In this document: positions 34,392 through 42,148 of the stretch, one piece after another
How positions within the stretch are numbered: position 1 is the first letter of the stretch
How the letters are laid out: each line of letters begins with the position of its first letter
Translations under genes and position numbers: made by a program
The notes under the pieces: model-generated
Told to the model about the DNA's origin: nothing
Seen by the model: only the letters and a program-made list of their open reading frames with translations
Databases searched by the model: none
Source of the DNA: an uncultured Oscillospiraceae bacterium
Lineage (GTDB): Bacteria > Bacillota > Clostridia > Oscillospirales > Oscillospiraceae
Assembly (NCBI GenBank): GCA_934591895.1
Contig: CAKTPP010000004.1
Location: forward strand, 62,001-126,000
Length of the DNA: 64,000 nucleotides
Direction of reading: 5' to 3'

Positions 34392-36418
34392 CGGCGGCCG
34401 CCTTTCGCGCCGGATCTTCCGGACTTACTGCCGGGCTTGCCGCCCGGTTTTCCGGAGGGGGCGGGCTTGGCGGCTCTGCCGGACCTGCCGGACTTTCCGC
34501 TCCCGGCGTTCTGCGCGCCGCGGGCGGCTGCGGGCTTTTTGCCGCCGCCGTAGACCTTGCCGTATTTGCGCTGGGGCGGCTGTGGCTCGGCGGGTTTGGG
34601 CTGCCTGCGCCGGTCGGCCATCGGGCGCACGAGGCAGTCCTTGCCGAAGCCGATCAGATCCTCGCGCCCGGCCTCGTGCAGCGCCTGAATGACGAGGCGG
34701 CGCTTATCCGGGCGGCGCCACTGCAGCAGCGCGCGCTGCATGTCCTTTTCGTGCGGCGTCTTGGCGACGTAGACCGGCTTCATCGTGCGAGGGTCGATGC
34801 CGGTGTGGTACATGCAGGTGCTGATCGTGCCGGGCGTGGGGTAAAAATCCTGCACCTGCTCGGGCTGGCGGCCGCGGCGGTTGAGATATTCCGCGAGCGC
34901 CACGGCGTCGGCAAGCGTGCTGCCGGGGTGCGAGCTCATGAGGTACGGTACGACGTACTGTTCCTTTTCGTACTTGTTGTTGAGCCGGCGGTATTCGTCC
35001 ATGAAGCGCTCATACGTGCCGATGTGGGGCTTGCCCATGTAGTCGAGCACGGCGTCGATGCAGTGCTCGGGCGCGACCTTGAGCTGGCCGGAGATGTGGT
35101 AGCGCACGAGCTCGCGGAAGAACGCGTCGTTGTCGTCGCAGAGCATATAGTCGTAGCGGATGCCGCTGCGCACGAACACCTTCTTTACGCCGGGGATCTG
35201 GCGCAGCTTGCGCAGCAGGGCGAGATAGTCCGAGTGGTCGGCGTCGATGTTCGGGCACGGCGTCGGCGCAAGGCACAGCCGGTTCGGGCACATGCCGCGC
35301 TCTTTCTGCTGCTTGCACGACGGGTGGCGGAAATTCGCCGACGGACCGCCGACATCGGACACGTAGCCCTTCCAGAGCGGGTGATGCGTCATGGCCTCGA
35401 CCTCGCGGATGACGCTCGCGTGGCTGCGGCTTGTGATCATGCGTCCCTGATGGAACGCCAGCGCGCAGAAATTGCACCCGCCGAAGCAGCCGCGGTTGTG
35501 GATGACGCTGAAGCGCACCTCCTCGATCGCGGGCACGCCGCCGAGCGGCTCGTACATCGGGTGCCACTCGCGGGTGTAGGGCAGGTCGGCCACGCGGTCA
35601 AGCTCCCTGGTGTCGAGCGGCATGGCGGGCGGGTTGATGACGAGATAGCGCCCCTCGCACGGCTGGATCATGGCGCGGCCGCGCACGGGGTCGTGCTCGG
35701 CGTATTCGGTGCGCGTGGCCTCGGCATAGAGGCGCTTGTCATCACGCACGTCCTCATACGACGGGAGCGTGATGTGCTCGAATGCGCACGTCTCCGGGTC
35801 GCGCGTGATATAGCCCGTGCCGGGGATGTCGGTCATGGTGCGCACGGACTGCTTTTTCCTGAGCCGGTGCGCGATCTCGATCGTCGCGGCCTCGCCCATG
35901 CCGTAGACCAGCAGGTCGGCCGGAGCGTCAAAGAGAATGGCGCGGCGCACCTGATCGTCCCAGTAGTCGTAGTGCGCAAAGCGGCGCAGGCTCGCCTCGA
36001 GCGAGCCGAGAATGATCGGCATATCGGGGCCGAAGGCCTCGCGCGCGCGGTTGCAGTAGACGATGGCGGCGCGGTCGGGGCGGCAGCCGGTGCGCTTGCC
36101 GGGGGAGTAAAAGTCCTCGCTGCGGCGGCGCTTTGCGGCGGTGTAGTGCGCGACCATGGAGTCAAGATTGCCCGCGCCGATGAACACGCCCAGCCGCGGC
36201 CGGCCCATGGCGCGGAAGGCCTCCGCATCGTGCCAGTCCGGCTGCGCGAGCACGGCCACGCGCAGACCCTCGGCCTCGAGCACGCGGCTGATGACCGCCG
36301 TGCCGAAGCTTGGGTGGTCGACATAGGCGTCGCCGCCGACGACGAGCGCATCGTACCACCACCAGCCGCGCTCGTGCATCTCCTCGGCGGAGACGGGCAG
36401 GAAATCACACCGATCCAT
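34388..36418 (-). CDS. YgiQ family radical SAM protein
   Basis: 676 aa. The radical SAM cluster motif is CFGGCNFC near residue 310, preceded by the family's N-terminal domain (FLPVSAEEM, GGDAYVDHPSFG) and followed by MSSHPGSTLADAVALAEYL. The last 70 residues are a lysine/glycine/proline-rich tail (GGKKPAAARG..., GKPGGKPGSKSG) that may bind nucleic acid. Substrate unknown. Overlaps the upstream gene by 14 bases. Confidence 0.93.
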   Translation of the reverse strand: MDRCDFLPVSAEEMHERGWWWYDALVVGGDAYVDHPSFGTAVISRVLEAEGLRVAVLAQPDWHDAEAFRAMGRPRLGVFIGAGNLDSMVAHYTAAKRRRSEDFYSPGKRTGCRPDRAAIVYCNRAREAFGPDMPIILGSLEASLRRFAHYDYWDDQVRRAILFDAPADLLVYGMGEAATIEIAHRLRKKQSVRTMTDIPGTGYITRDPETCAFEHITLPSYEDVRDDKRLYAEATRTEYAEHDPVRGRAMIQPCEGRYLVINPPAMPLDTRELDRVADLPYTREWHPMYEPLGGVPAIEEVRFSVIHNRGCFGGCNFCALAFHQGRMITSRSHASVIREVEAMTHHPLWKGYVSDVGGPSANFRHPSCKQQKERGMCPNRLCLAPTPCPNIDADHSDYLALLRKLRQIPGVKKVFVRSGIRYDYMLCDDNDAFFRELVRYHISGQLKVAPEHCIDAVLDYMGKPHIGTYERFMDEYRRLNNKYEKEQYVVPYLMSSHPGSTLADAVALAEYLNRRGRQPEQVQDFYPTPGTISTCMYHTGIDPRTMKPVYVAKTPHEKDMQRALLQWRRPDKRRLVIQALHEAGREDLIGFGKDCLVRPMADRRRQPKPAEPQPPQRKYGKVYGGGKKPAAARGAQNAGSGKSGRSGRAAKPAPSGKPGGKPGSKSGRSGAKGGRR

Positions 36419-37568
36419 GCGTCACCGTCCTGTGGATGAGCCGCCCCATGAGCAGCAGGCGCTCGCGCACGCCGGGGTCGCGCCCGATCTGCGTGAAGCC
36501 GCTGCGCCGGTAAAAGTCAATGGCGCGGGCGTTGTTTTCCGACACGTGCAGGCGCACGGCGTTGCGGTCATGATTCTCATAAAACCAGAACGCGTAGCCC
36601 AGCAGCTGGATCGCCCAGCCGCGGCCGCGGTATTCCGGCAGCATATACAGCAGACTGATCCAGCCGCAGCCGGCCTGCTCGTCGCGCGCGGGGTCGAGCT
36701 CGACCAGACCGACCACGCGGTCCCCGCTCAGGGCGCGCACGACGGAGCCGGGGTGCTCCTGCGCGTGGCGGGCTGCGCTGCGGGCGTAGAGCCCAGGCAC
36801 GAAGTCCGCGTCCGAGCCGTGCACGTTGCACCACGCATCGCGGTAGCACTGCAGGTAAAACGCCTCGTCGCGCGGGAAACGCAGCGGCTCATAGCGCAGA
36901 TCCTCCACGCCGCTGCCGGTGCCGTGCCACCAGGTCTGGCGGCCGAACGTGCTCAGCGCGGGCGGGAGATGGCGGTTGTCGTTATAATACTCCACGGTCG
37001 TGTTGTCCCCGTCGACGAGCAGCAGGCTCACGGACGTGTTGTCGCCGTAGGGCAGGGTGGACATCTCGCTGTTCGGGATGCCCAGCACGGTGCACAGATA
37101 GGCGCGGATGGCCATGCCGTGGCTCACGACGGCGACGGTCTGCCCGTCGTGCCGCGCGGCGAGGTCCCGGATCGCGCGCGTCATGCGCTTTTGCACCTCG
37201 CGTATCGGCTCGCAGCCGGGCACGGACCACCGATCGGGGTCGGTGTTGAAGCAGCGCATCTGCTCGGGAAACTCGTGCTCCACGTCGCCCCATGCGCGGC
37301 CCTCCCACACGCCCATGCAGACCTCCGTCAGGCGCGGCGTGGTCACGGTCGGGATGTCGTGATAGCGCGAGATCGCCTCGGCCGTCGCGCGCGCGCGCGA
37401 CAGGTTGCTGCAGTAGAGCGCGTCGATGTGCTCGTGCCGGAACCGCTGCGCGAGCGCGTCGATCTGCTGCAGGCCGAGCGCGGTGATGCTGCCGTCCCAA
37501 TGCCCCTGGATGCGGCGGTAGAGATTGCCCTCCGCCTCCGCGTGCCGGATCAGATAAATTTTCGTCAT
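36405..37568 (-). CDS. Histidine phosphatase fused to GNAT acetyltransferase
   Basis: 387 aa. Residues 1-200 form a phosphoglycerate-mutase-like phosphatase: LIRHAEAEGN with the catalytic His, CSNLSRARATAEAI, and VSHGMAIR with the second His. Residues about 225-385 form a GNAT domain: VVGLVELDP, LYMLPEYRGRGWAIQLLGYA (acetyl-CoA loop) and VSENNARAIDFYRRSGF. ATG 37568 has GGAGG six bases upstream. No frameshift separates the domains, so this is a true fusion. Substrates unknown. Confidence 0.88.
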   Translation of the reverse strand: MTKIYLIRHAEAEGNLYRRIQGHWDGSITALGLQQIDALAQRFRHEHIDALYCSNLSRARATAEAISRYHDIPTVTTPRLTEVCMGVWEGRAWGDVEHEFPEQMRCFNTDPDRWSVPGCEPIREVQKRMTRAIRDLAARHDGQTVAVVSHGMAIRAYLCTVLGIPNSEMSTLPYGDNTSVSLLLVDGDNTTVEYYNDNRHLPPALSTFGRQTWWHGTGSGVEDLRYEPLRFPRDEAFYLQCYRDAWCNVHGSDADFVPGLYARSAARHAQEHPGSVVRALSGDRVVGLVELDPARDEQAGCGWISLLYMLPEYRGRGWAIQLLGYAFWFYENHDRNAVRLHVSENNARAIDFYRRSGFTQIGRDPGVRERLLLMGRLIHRTVTHGSV

Positions 37569-37584
37569 TGCGCGCCTCCAAAAC

Positions 37585-37613
37585 TTGACCATAGTGGAAT
37601 GATACAGTATAAT
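37585..37613 (+). promoter_or_regulatory. Promoter of the GT4-CsaB gene
   Basis: TTGACC-N17-TATAAT. Confidence 0.8.
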
Positions 37614-37635
37614 AATTTGAATCCGCATATGTCAT
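37606..37635 (-). promoter_or_regulatory. Promoter of the phosphatase-GNAT/ygiQ operon
   Basis: Minus-strand ATGACA-N18-TATACT. Its -10 overlaps the -10 of the divergent promoter, so both cannot be occupied together. Confidence 0.55.
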
Positions 37636-37715
37636 TTGTGCGGGAATGTGTCAATGCCTGTACGCACGCATTATACCGTGTTTTTGCGGTGCGCACAAGT
37701 GCTTTGGAGGGCAAA

Positions 37716-39941
37716 GTGAAAGTAATCCACCTCATCAGCGGGGGCGACACCGGCGGCGCCAAGACGCACGTCTACTCCCTGCTGAAATATCTGAATCAGA
37801 TCATCGACGTGCAGCTCGTGTGCTTTCGCGGCGGTGATTTTGCCGACGGTGCGGCCGCGCTCGGTATTCCGACGGTCGTACTCGGCGGGAACTTCTTTTC
37901 CAATCTCCGCGCGGTCAAAAAGCTGGTCCGCGACGGGGAGTATGACCTCGTGCACTGCCACGGCGCGCTCGCCAACGTCACGGGGGCACTGCTGCGCCGG
38001 AGCCTGCGCGTGCCGGTCATCAGCACCGTGCACAGCGACTACCGGCTGGACTATCTCGGCCGGCCGTTCGCCCGCGCCGTCTACGGCACGCTCAACACCT
38101 GGGCGCTGCACCGGCTGGACTACCGCGTGTGCGTGTCCGACCCCATCCGCCAGCGCCTGATCGACCGCGGCTTTGTGCCGAACCGGCTCTTTTCCATCTA
38201 CAACGGGCTCGACTTTTCACACGTCGTGCCCAAGACCGACCGCGCGGCGTATTTCGCGCAGTTCGGCTACACCGTCGGGGAGGACGACATCATCGTGGGC
38301 ATCGCCGCCCGCCTCGACCCCGTCAAGGACATCGCAACGCTCATCCGCGCCGTGGCGCTGGCGCAAAAGGCCTGCCCGCAGCTGCGCCTTGCCATCGCCG
38401 GCGAGGGCATGGAGCGCAAAAAGCTCGGGGCGCTCGCGGCGGAGCTCGGCATTGCCGACAGCGTCTTTTTCCTCGGCTGGGTCGACGATCTCGACAGCTT
38501 CTACGGCGCGCTCGACATCAACGCCCTCTCGTCCCTGTCGGAGACCTTCCCCTACGCCCTGACGGAAGGTGCGCGGGCGCATCTGGCGACCGTGGCCTCA
38601 AATGTCGGCGGCGTGCCGGTCATCATCGAGCACGGCGTGACCGGTCTGCTCTTTGAGCCGGGCGACGTGCGGCTGTTCGCGGCCTATCTCGCGCGCTGCG
38701 CGCTCGATGCGGACTACCGCCACACGCTGGGCGAGGCGCTCTACCGGCGCGGCAAGGCCGACTTCTCCGAGGAGGACACCGGCCTGCGCCAGCTGGAGAT
38801 CTACAACAGCGTCTTCCGCATGGAGCGAAACCTCCGCGACGGCGTGCGCGACGGCGTGCTCATCTGCGGCGCCTACGGCTTCGGCAACACCGGCGACGAC
38901 GCCATTTTGCAGGCCATCATCGGCGAGATGCGCCGCATCGACCCGCACATGCCGCTGACCGTGCTCTCCCGCCGCCCGAAGGACACCCAGCGCGCGTTCG
39001 GCGTCAACGCCTGCCACCGGTTCGGTGTGTGCTCCATCCGGCGCGTTCTGCGCCGCAGCCAGCTGTTCATCAGCGGCGGCGGCAGCCTCATGCAGGACGT
39101 CACGAGCCGCCTGAGCCTGTGGTACTACCTCGGCACGATCCGCATGGCGCACGGCTGCGGCTGCAAGGTGCAGATGTACGGCTGCGGCATCGGCCCGATC
39201 ATCTATGACAGCGACCGGAAGCTCGCCGCGCGCATCATCAACACCTGCGTCGACAAGATCACCCTCCGTGAGCCGGACAGCCGCGAGACGCTCAGGGACT
39301 TCGGCGTCACGGTGCCGGAGGTCATCCTTGCGTCCGACCCCGCGCTCACGCTGCCGCCCGCCGGCCGCAGCCGGATCGACAGCATCTTGCGCGCGCATGA
39401 CATGGAGCTCGACGGCAAGTATATCGGCTTCGTGCTGCGCAAGTGGCCCGGCATGGAGGAGAAGGCCACCGCGTTTGCCGCCGGCGCCGTGTACGCCTAT
39501 CTGAAATACGGCCTGACACCGGTGTTTCTGAGCATCAATTTCCGCTCCGACGGCGAGGCCGGCCAGCTCGTCACGGAGCATCTGAGTATCCCGTTTTATG
39601 TGATCGACGAGCAGATGTCCTCGGGCGAGGTGATCGGCGTGCTCTCGCGCATGACCACGGTCGTGTCCATGCGCCTGCACGGGCTCATCTTTGCCGCCGG
39701 ACAGGGCGTGCCGCTCATCGGCGTCGCCTATGACCCGAAGGTCACGGCGTTTCTCGACTATGTGGAGCAGAATAACTACATCCAGCTTGCGGCGCTCAAC
39801 GAAAAGGACCTGTCGGACATGATCGACTCGGCCGTCACCCTCGCCGGCAGAGGCGAGGAGATGCGCCGCCGCACCGAACTGCTCAACCGGCAGGAGGATA
39901 ACAACCGCGCCACAGCCGCCCGGCTGCTGGGGAAGGAGTAA
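37716..39941 (+). CDS. csaB: GT4 glycosyltransferase fused to polysaccharide pyruvyl transferase CsaB
   Basis: 741 aa from a GTG with GGAGG five bases before it. Residues 1-370: GT-B glycosyltransferase 4 (SGGDTGGAKTHVYSLL, CHGALANVTGALL, IYNGLDF, GIAARLDPVKD, SSLSETFPYALTEG). Residues about 385-741: CsaB (GAYGFGNTGDDAILQAI, ISGGGSLMQDVTS, YGCGIGPI, SMRLHGLIFAAGQGVPLIG). CsaB ketalises cell-wall glycan with pyruvate so that SLH-domain S-layer proteins can bind. The fusion suggests one polypeptide transfers a sugar and pyruvylates it. Confidence 0.9.
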   Translation: MKVIHLISGGDTGGAKTHVYSLLKYLNQIIDVQLVCFRGGDFADGAAALGIPTVVLGGNFFSNLRAVKKLVRDGEYDLVHCHGALANVTGALLRRSLRVPVISTVHSDYRLDYLGRPFARAVYGTLNTWALHRLDYRVCVSDPIRQRLIDRGFVPNRLFSIYNGLDFSHVVPKTDRAAYFAQFGYTVGEDDIIVGIAARLDPVKDIATLIRAVALAQKACPQLRLAIAGEGMERKKLGALAAELGIADSVFFLGWVDDLDSFYGALDINALSSLSETFPYALTEGARAHLATVASNVGGVPVIIEHGVTGLLFEPGDVRLFAAYLARCALDADYRHTLGEALYRRGKADFSEEDTGLRQLEIYNSVFRMERNLRDGVRDGVLICGAYGFGNTGDDAILQAIIGEMRRIDPHMPLTVLSRRPKDTQRAFGVNACHRFGVCSIRRVLRRSQLFISGGGSLMQDVTSRLSLWYYLGTIRMAHGCGCKVQMYGCGIGPIIYDSDRKLAARIINTCVDKITLREPDSRETLRDFGVTVPEVILASDPALTLPPAGRSRIDSILRAHDMELDGKYIGFVLRKWPGMEEKATAFAAGAVYAYLKYGLTPVFLSINFRSDGEAGQLVTEHLSIPFYVIDEQMSSGEVIGVLSRMTTVVSMRLHGLIFAAGQGVPLIGVAYDPKVTAFLDYVEQNNYIQLAALNEKDLSDMIDSAVTLAGRGEEMRRRTELLNRQEDNNRATAARLLGKE

Positions 39942-39948
39942 ACCGCTT

Positions 39949-40569
39949 ATGATCCGCAGTGCTGTTCTGGTTTCCGGCAAGGGAACGAAATTTCAGAGCC
40001 TGCTCGATTCCGTGTTCTTCGGCGAGATTCCGGAGCTGCAGCTCGTCGCCGTCATCTCGTCCGATGCGGGCGCCTACGCGCTCAAGCGCGCGCGCAACGC
40101 CGGCATCGAGACCGTCGTCGTCGAGCCGAGCGTGTTCCCGAACGACACGTCGTATGACATGGCCATCCGCAACAAGCTCAAGGATATGGACATCGAGCTT
40201 GTGATCAACGCGGGCTTTTACCCCGGCATCGGCCGCGAGACGGCAAAGAGCTTCCGCAACAGGGTCATCGCGGTGCAGCCGTCGCTCGTTCCGGCGTTCG
40301 AGACACTGCGCGGCGACGCGGTGCACGAGGCGGTGCTCGCCCGCGGCCTGAAGGTCACGGGGGCGACGGCCTACCTCGCGGACGAAAACGGCGGCATCGG
40401 TCCGGTGCTGCTGCAGAAGGCCGTGCCCGTGCTTGCCGACGACGATCTCACGACGCTCAAGCGCCGCGTGCTCACGGACGCGGAGTGGAAGCTTCTGCCC
40501 GAGGCGGTCAAGCGCTTCTGCGCCGGAAAGATCCGGCTGCACGGCGGCCGCGCGCAGCTCCTCGAGTGA
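39949..40569 (+). CDS. PurN-like formyltransferase-fold protein with degenerate active site
   Basis: 206 aa, aligning end to end with GAR transformylase PurN. The three catalytic positions are changed: the N-I-H of NIHPSLLP is A108-V-Q110 in RVIAVQPSLVP, and the catalytic Asp (D144 of E. coli PurN) falls on G149 (ENGGIGPV). The phosphate-binding SGNGSN loop is SGKGTK. Fold and length are otherwise intact, so it is unlikely to formylate GAR and may bind a ligand or do other chemistry. It lies seven bases after csaB with AAGGAG upstream. Confidence 0.8.
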   Translation: MIRSAVLVSGKGTKFQSLLDSVFFGEIPELQLVAVISSDAGAYALKRARNAGIETVVVEPSVFPNDTSYDMAIRNKLKDMDIELVINAGFYPGIGRETAKSFRNRVIAVQPSLVPAFETLRGDAVHEAVLARGLKVTGATAYLADENGGIGPVLLQKAVPVLADDDLTTLKRRVLTDAEWKLLPEAVKRFCAGKIRLHGGRAQLLE

Positions 40570-40578
40570 ACATGAGAT

Positions 40579-40614
40579 AAAAAAGCAGCCCCGAACCGTG
40601 TCGGTTCGGGGCTG
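40579..40614 (-). terminator. Terminator downstream of the ACT-domain gene
   Basis: CAGCCCCGAACC/GGTTCGGGGCTG stem with T6 on the minus strand. The stem may also stop the convergent PurN-like gene. Confidence 0.8.
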
Positions 40615-40629
40615 TCAGCTTGTCAGAAA

Positions 40630-40705
40630 CCTTATAGAGCTTGCGCCCGCAGACGCAAAGAAAGTCCGGTCGTTTTCTCAGGCGGCCTGTGCGGCTGAGA
40701 AAATG
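40630..40705 (-). repeat. Structured intergenic repeat, half copy E
   Basis: Only the core and right part are present: core arms TTTTCTCAGGCGG and CAGCC...TGAGAAAA at about 40672-40704, then hairpin TTGCGCCCGCAGACGCAA (40641-40658). The missing half would fall in the ACT gene, whose stop codon is at 40708. It is therefore in that gene's 3' untranslated RNA, before the terminator. Confidence 0.65.
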
Positions 40706-40707
40706 CT

Positions 40708-41154
40708 TCAGCCGGCCATGATGTGCACGCGGATGACGCCCTCGGCGGACTTGAGCGCCGCCATGAACGCCTCCATCGTTGTCTGCATGCTCTCGGTCGC
40801 CGCCGTGATCGTCACCGGAGCGACGCCGCTGGTCGGGATGCTCTGATTGATGGTGAGTATATTCGCGCCGTTTTCGGCAAAAATAGCAAGGACGGACGAC
40901 AGCACACCCTGCCGGTCGAGCAGCTCAAGGTTGAATGTCACAAGATGGCCGCGCGACATGTCCTGAAACGGGGACACGAAGTCCTTGTATTTATAAAACG
41001 CGCTGCGGCTGATGTCCACGCGCGCCACAGCGTCCGCCACTGTGCGCACCTGACCGGTCTCGAGCAGCTCCTTGGCCTCGATCACCTTGACAAAGATCTC
41101 GGGCAGGACGCTCGCCTCCACGAGGTAGTATTTTGATTTGTTGCCTGCTGCCAT
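40708..41154 (-). CDS. UPF0735 family ACT-domain protein (PheB-like)
   Basis: 148 aa. The N-terminal half has a short DNA-binding-like helix pair (ISRSAFYKYKDFVSPF). The C-terminal half is an ACT domain (VTFNLELLDRQGVLSSVLAIFAENGANILTINQSIPTSGVAPVTI). ATG 41154 has GGAGG eight bases upstream; the frame is open earlier. The family is thought to regulate amino-acid metabolism; the ligand is unknown. Confidence 0.88.
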   Translation of the reverse strand: MAAGNKSKYYLVEASVLPEIFVKVIEAKELLETGQVRTVADAVARVDISRSAFYKYKDFVSPFQDMSRGHLVTFNLELLDRQGVLSSVLAIFAENGANILTINQSIPTSGVAPVTITAATESMQTTMEAFMAALKSAEGVIRVHIMAG

Positions 41155-41254
41155 GCCGGAAGCCTCCTTTTGTGCGCGTGCTGCGGGCAATTGTTTGCCC
41201 ATGCAATACAGTGTAACATATTCCGAACGGCAGTGCAAGAATTTCTTTGAAGGG

Positions 41255-41695
41255 ATGCGATGGTTTTTGGGCGGATTTCTCGCGTGCATCCTCGCCGGAG
41301 CGGCGATGAGCATTCAGGGCGTGATGAACACGCGCCTCGGCGAGCACATCGGCACGCTGAAGGCCAACGCCTTCGTGCAGTGCACGGCGGCGGTGCTGTC
41401 GCTGCTCGTGCTGCTGTTCTGGCACACGGGCAGCTTTGCCGCGCTGAGCGCCGCGCCGAAATACAGCTGGTTCGGCGGCGTGCTGGCGCTGGCCATCACG
41501 GTCACGGTCATGCTCGGCATGGGCAGGCTCGGCCCGACGCTTGCCGTGGCGGTGATCCTCATCGCGCAGCTTTCTGCGGCCGCGGCCATCGACGCCTTCG
41601 GCATCATGGGCACGGAAAAGCTCGCCTTCGGCTGGGGCAAGTGGGCGGGGCTCGCGCTCATGACGGGCGGGATGCTGCTGTTCAAGATGAAATGA
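41255..41695 (+). CDS. DMT-family (DUF606/YdcZ-like) small transporter
   Basis: 146 aa, four to five hydrophobic segments (FLGGFLACILAGAAMSIQG, FVQCTAAVLSLLVLLFW, FGGVLALAITVTVMLGMG, LAVAVILIAQLSAAAAI, WAGLALMTGGMLLF), the half-size DMT form. ATG 41255 has AAGGG directly before it, so the ribosome site is poorly spaced. The stop codon lies inside the 15-base sequence duplicated across repeat B. Confidence 0.8.
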   Translation: MRWFLGGFLACILAGAAMSIQGVMNTRLGEHIGTLKANAFVQCTAAVLSLLVLLFWHTGSFAALSAAPKYSWFGGVLALAITVTVMLGMGRLGPTLAVAVILIAQLSAAAAIDAFGIMGTEKLAFGWGKWAGLALMTGGMLLFKMK

Positions 41696-41704
41696 GGCGG
41701 CGAG

Positions 41705-41883
41705 ATGGGCCAACGAGACCCACTGCGTTGGGCTCTCGTTGGAAGAGCTGCGGCTCGCTGCAGCGCACGCGCCGAGCGCGCACGTTTGCGAGCCGAGCGG
41801 TATTTTCTCCGCCGCACATGTCGCCGGAGAAAATGATTGGAATTTCTTTGCGCCTGCGGGCGCAAACTCTGCGAGGCTTTTTA
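41705..41883 (+). repeat. Structured intergenic repeat, copy B
   Basis: The left hairpin CCAACGAG...CTCGTTGG (41710-41742) is unrelated in sequence to that of copies A and C; then GCTGCAGCGCACGCGCC, CGCACGTTTGCGAGCCGAGC, the core (41802-41834) with TCCG/CGGA in the arms, hairpin TTTGCGCC/GGCGCAAA and CTCTGCGAGGC. AAATGAGGCGGCGAG stands at both borders (41690-41704 and 41900-41914). Confidence 0.85.
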
Positions 41884-41901
41884 CAGACCAAACAGATCAA
41901 A

Positions 41902-41936
41902 ATGAGGCGGCGAGCCATGCTCGCCGCCTCATGTTT
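41902..41936. terminator. Bidirectional terminator whose left arm is duplicated across repeat B
   Basis: ATGAGGCGGCGAG-CCATG-CTCGCCGCCTCAT with GTTT on one side and TTTT on the other strand. Confidence 0.8.
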
Positions 41937-41944
41937 CGGTTTTC

Positions 41945-42148
41945 TTACAGGCCGATGCTTGCCAGCAGGTCTGCGATGCCGGTGGATTTGATGAACGTGA
42001 AGATCGCACCGATGTCGTAGTGCTCATACGCCGCGTCCCAGATACGGTCGGGGCTGCCGCCGGTCGCAAGACCGACGCCGAGCACGATCTCGCCGACGAT
42101 CAGGATGCACAGCGCGATGATGAGAATGGTTTTCCATGCTTTTTTCAT
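41945..42148 (-). CDS. Small membrane protein after the HAAS-like gene (67 aa)
   Basis: MKKAWKTILIIALCILIVGEIVLGVGLATGG gives one strong membrane helix at about 6-26; the outside part (SPDRIWDAAYEHYDIGAIFTFIK) is aromatic. AAAGGAG lies eight bases upstream, and the ATG overlaps the preceding stop codon by four bases. It occupies the place where DUF4097 proteins usually follow HAAS proteins. Function unknown. Confidence 0.75.
   Translation of the reverse strand: MKKAWKTILIIALCILIVGEIVLGVGLATGGSPDRIWDAAYEHYDIGAIFTFIKSTGIADLLASIGL

Noticed and set aside
36417..37715. 430-codon upstream extension of the GT4-CsaB frame
   Set aside because: It runs antisense through the phosphatase-GNAT gene. The GTG at 37716 has a good ribosome site and starts the glycosyltransferase fold exactly.
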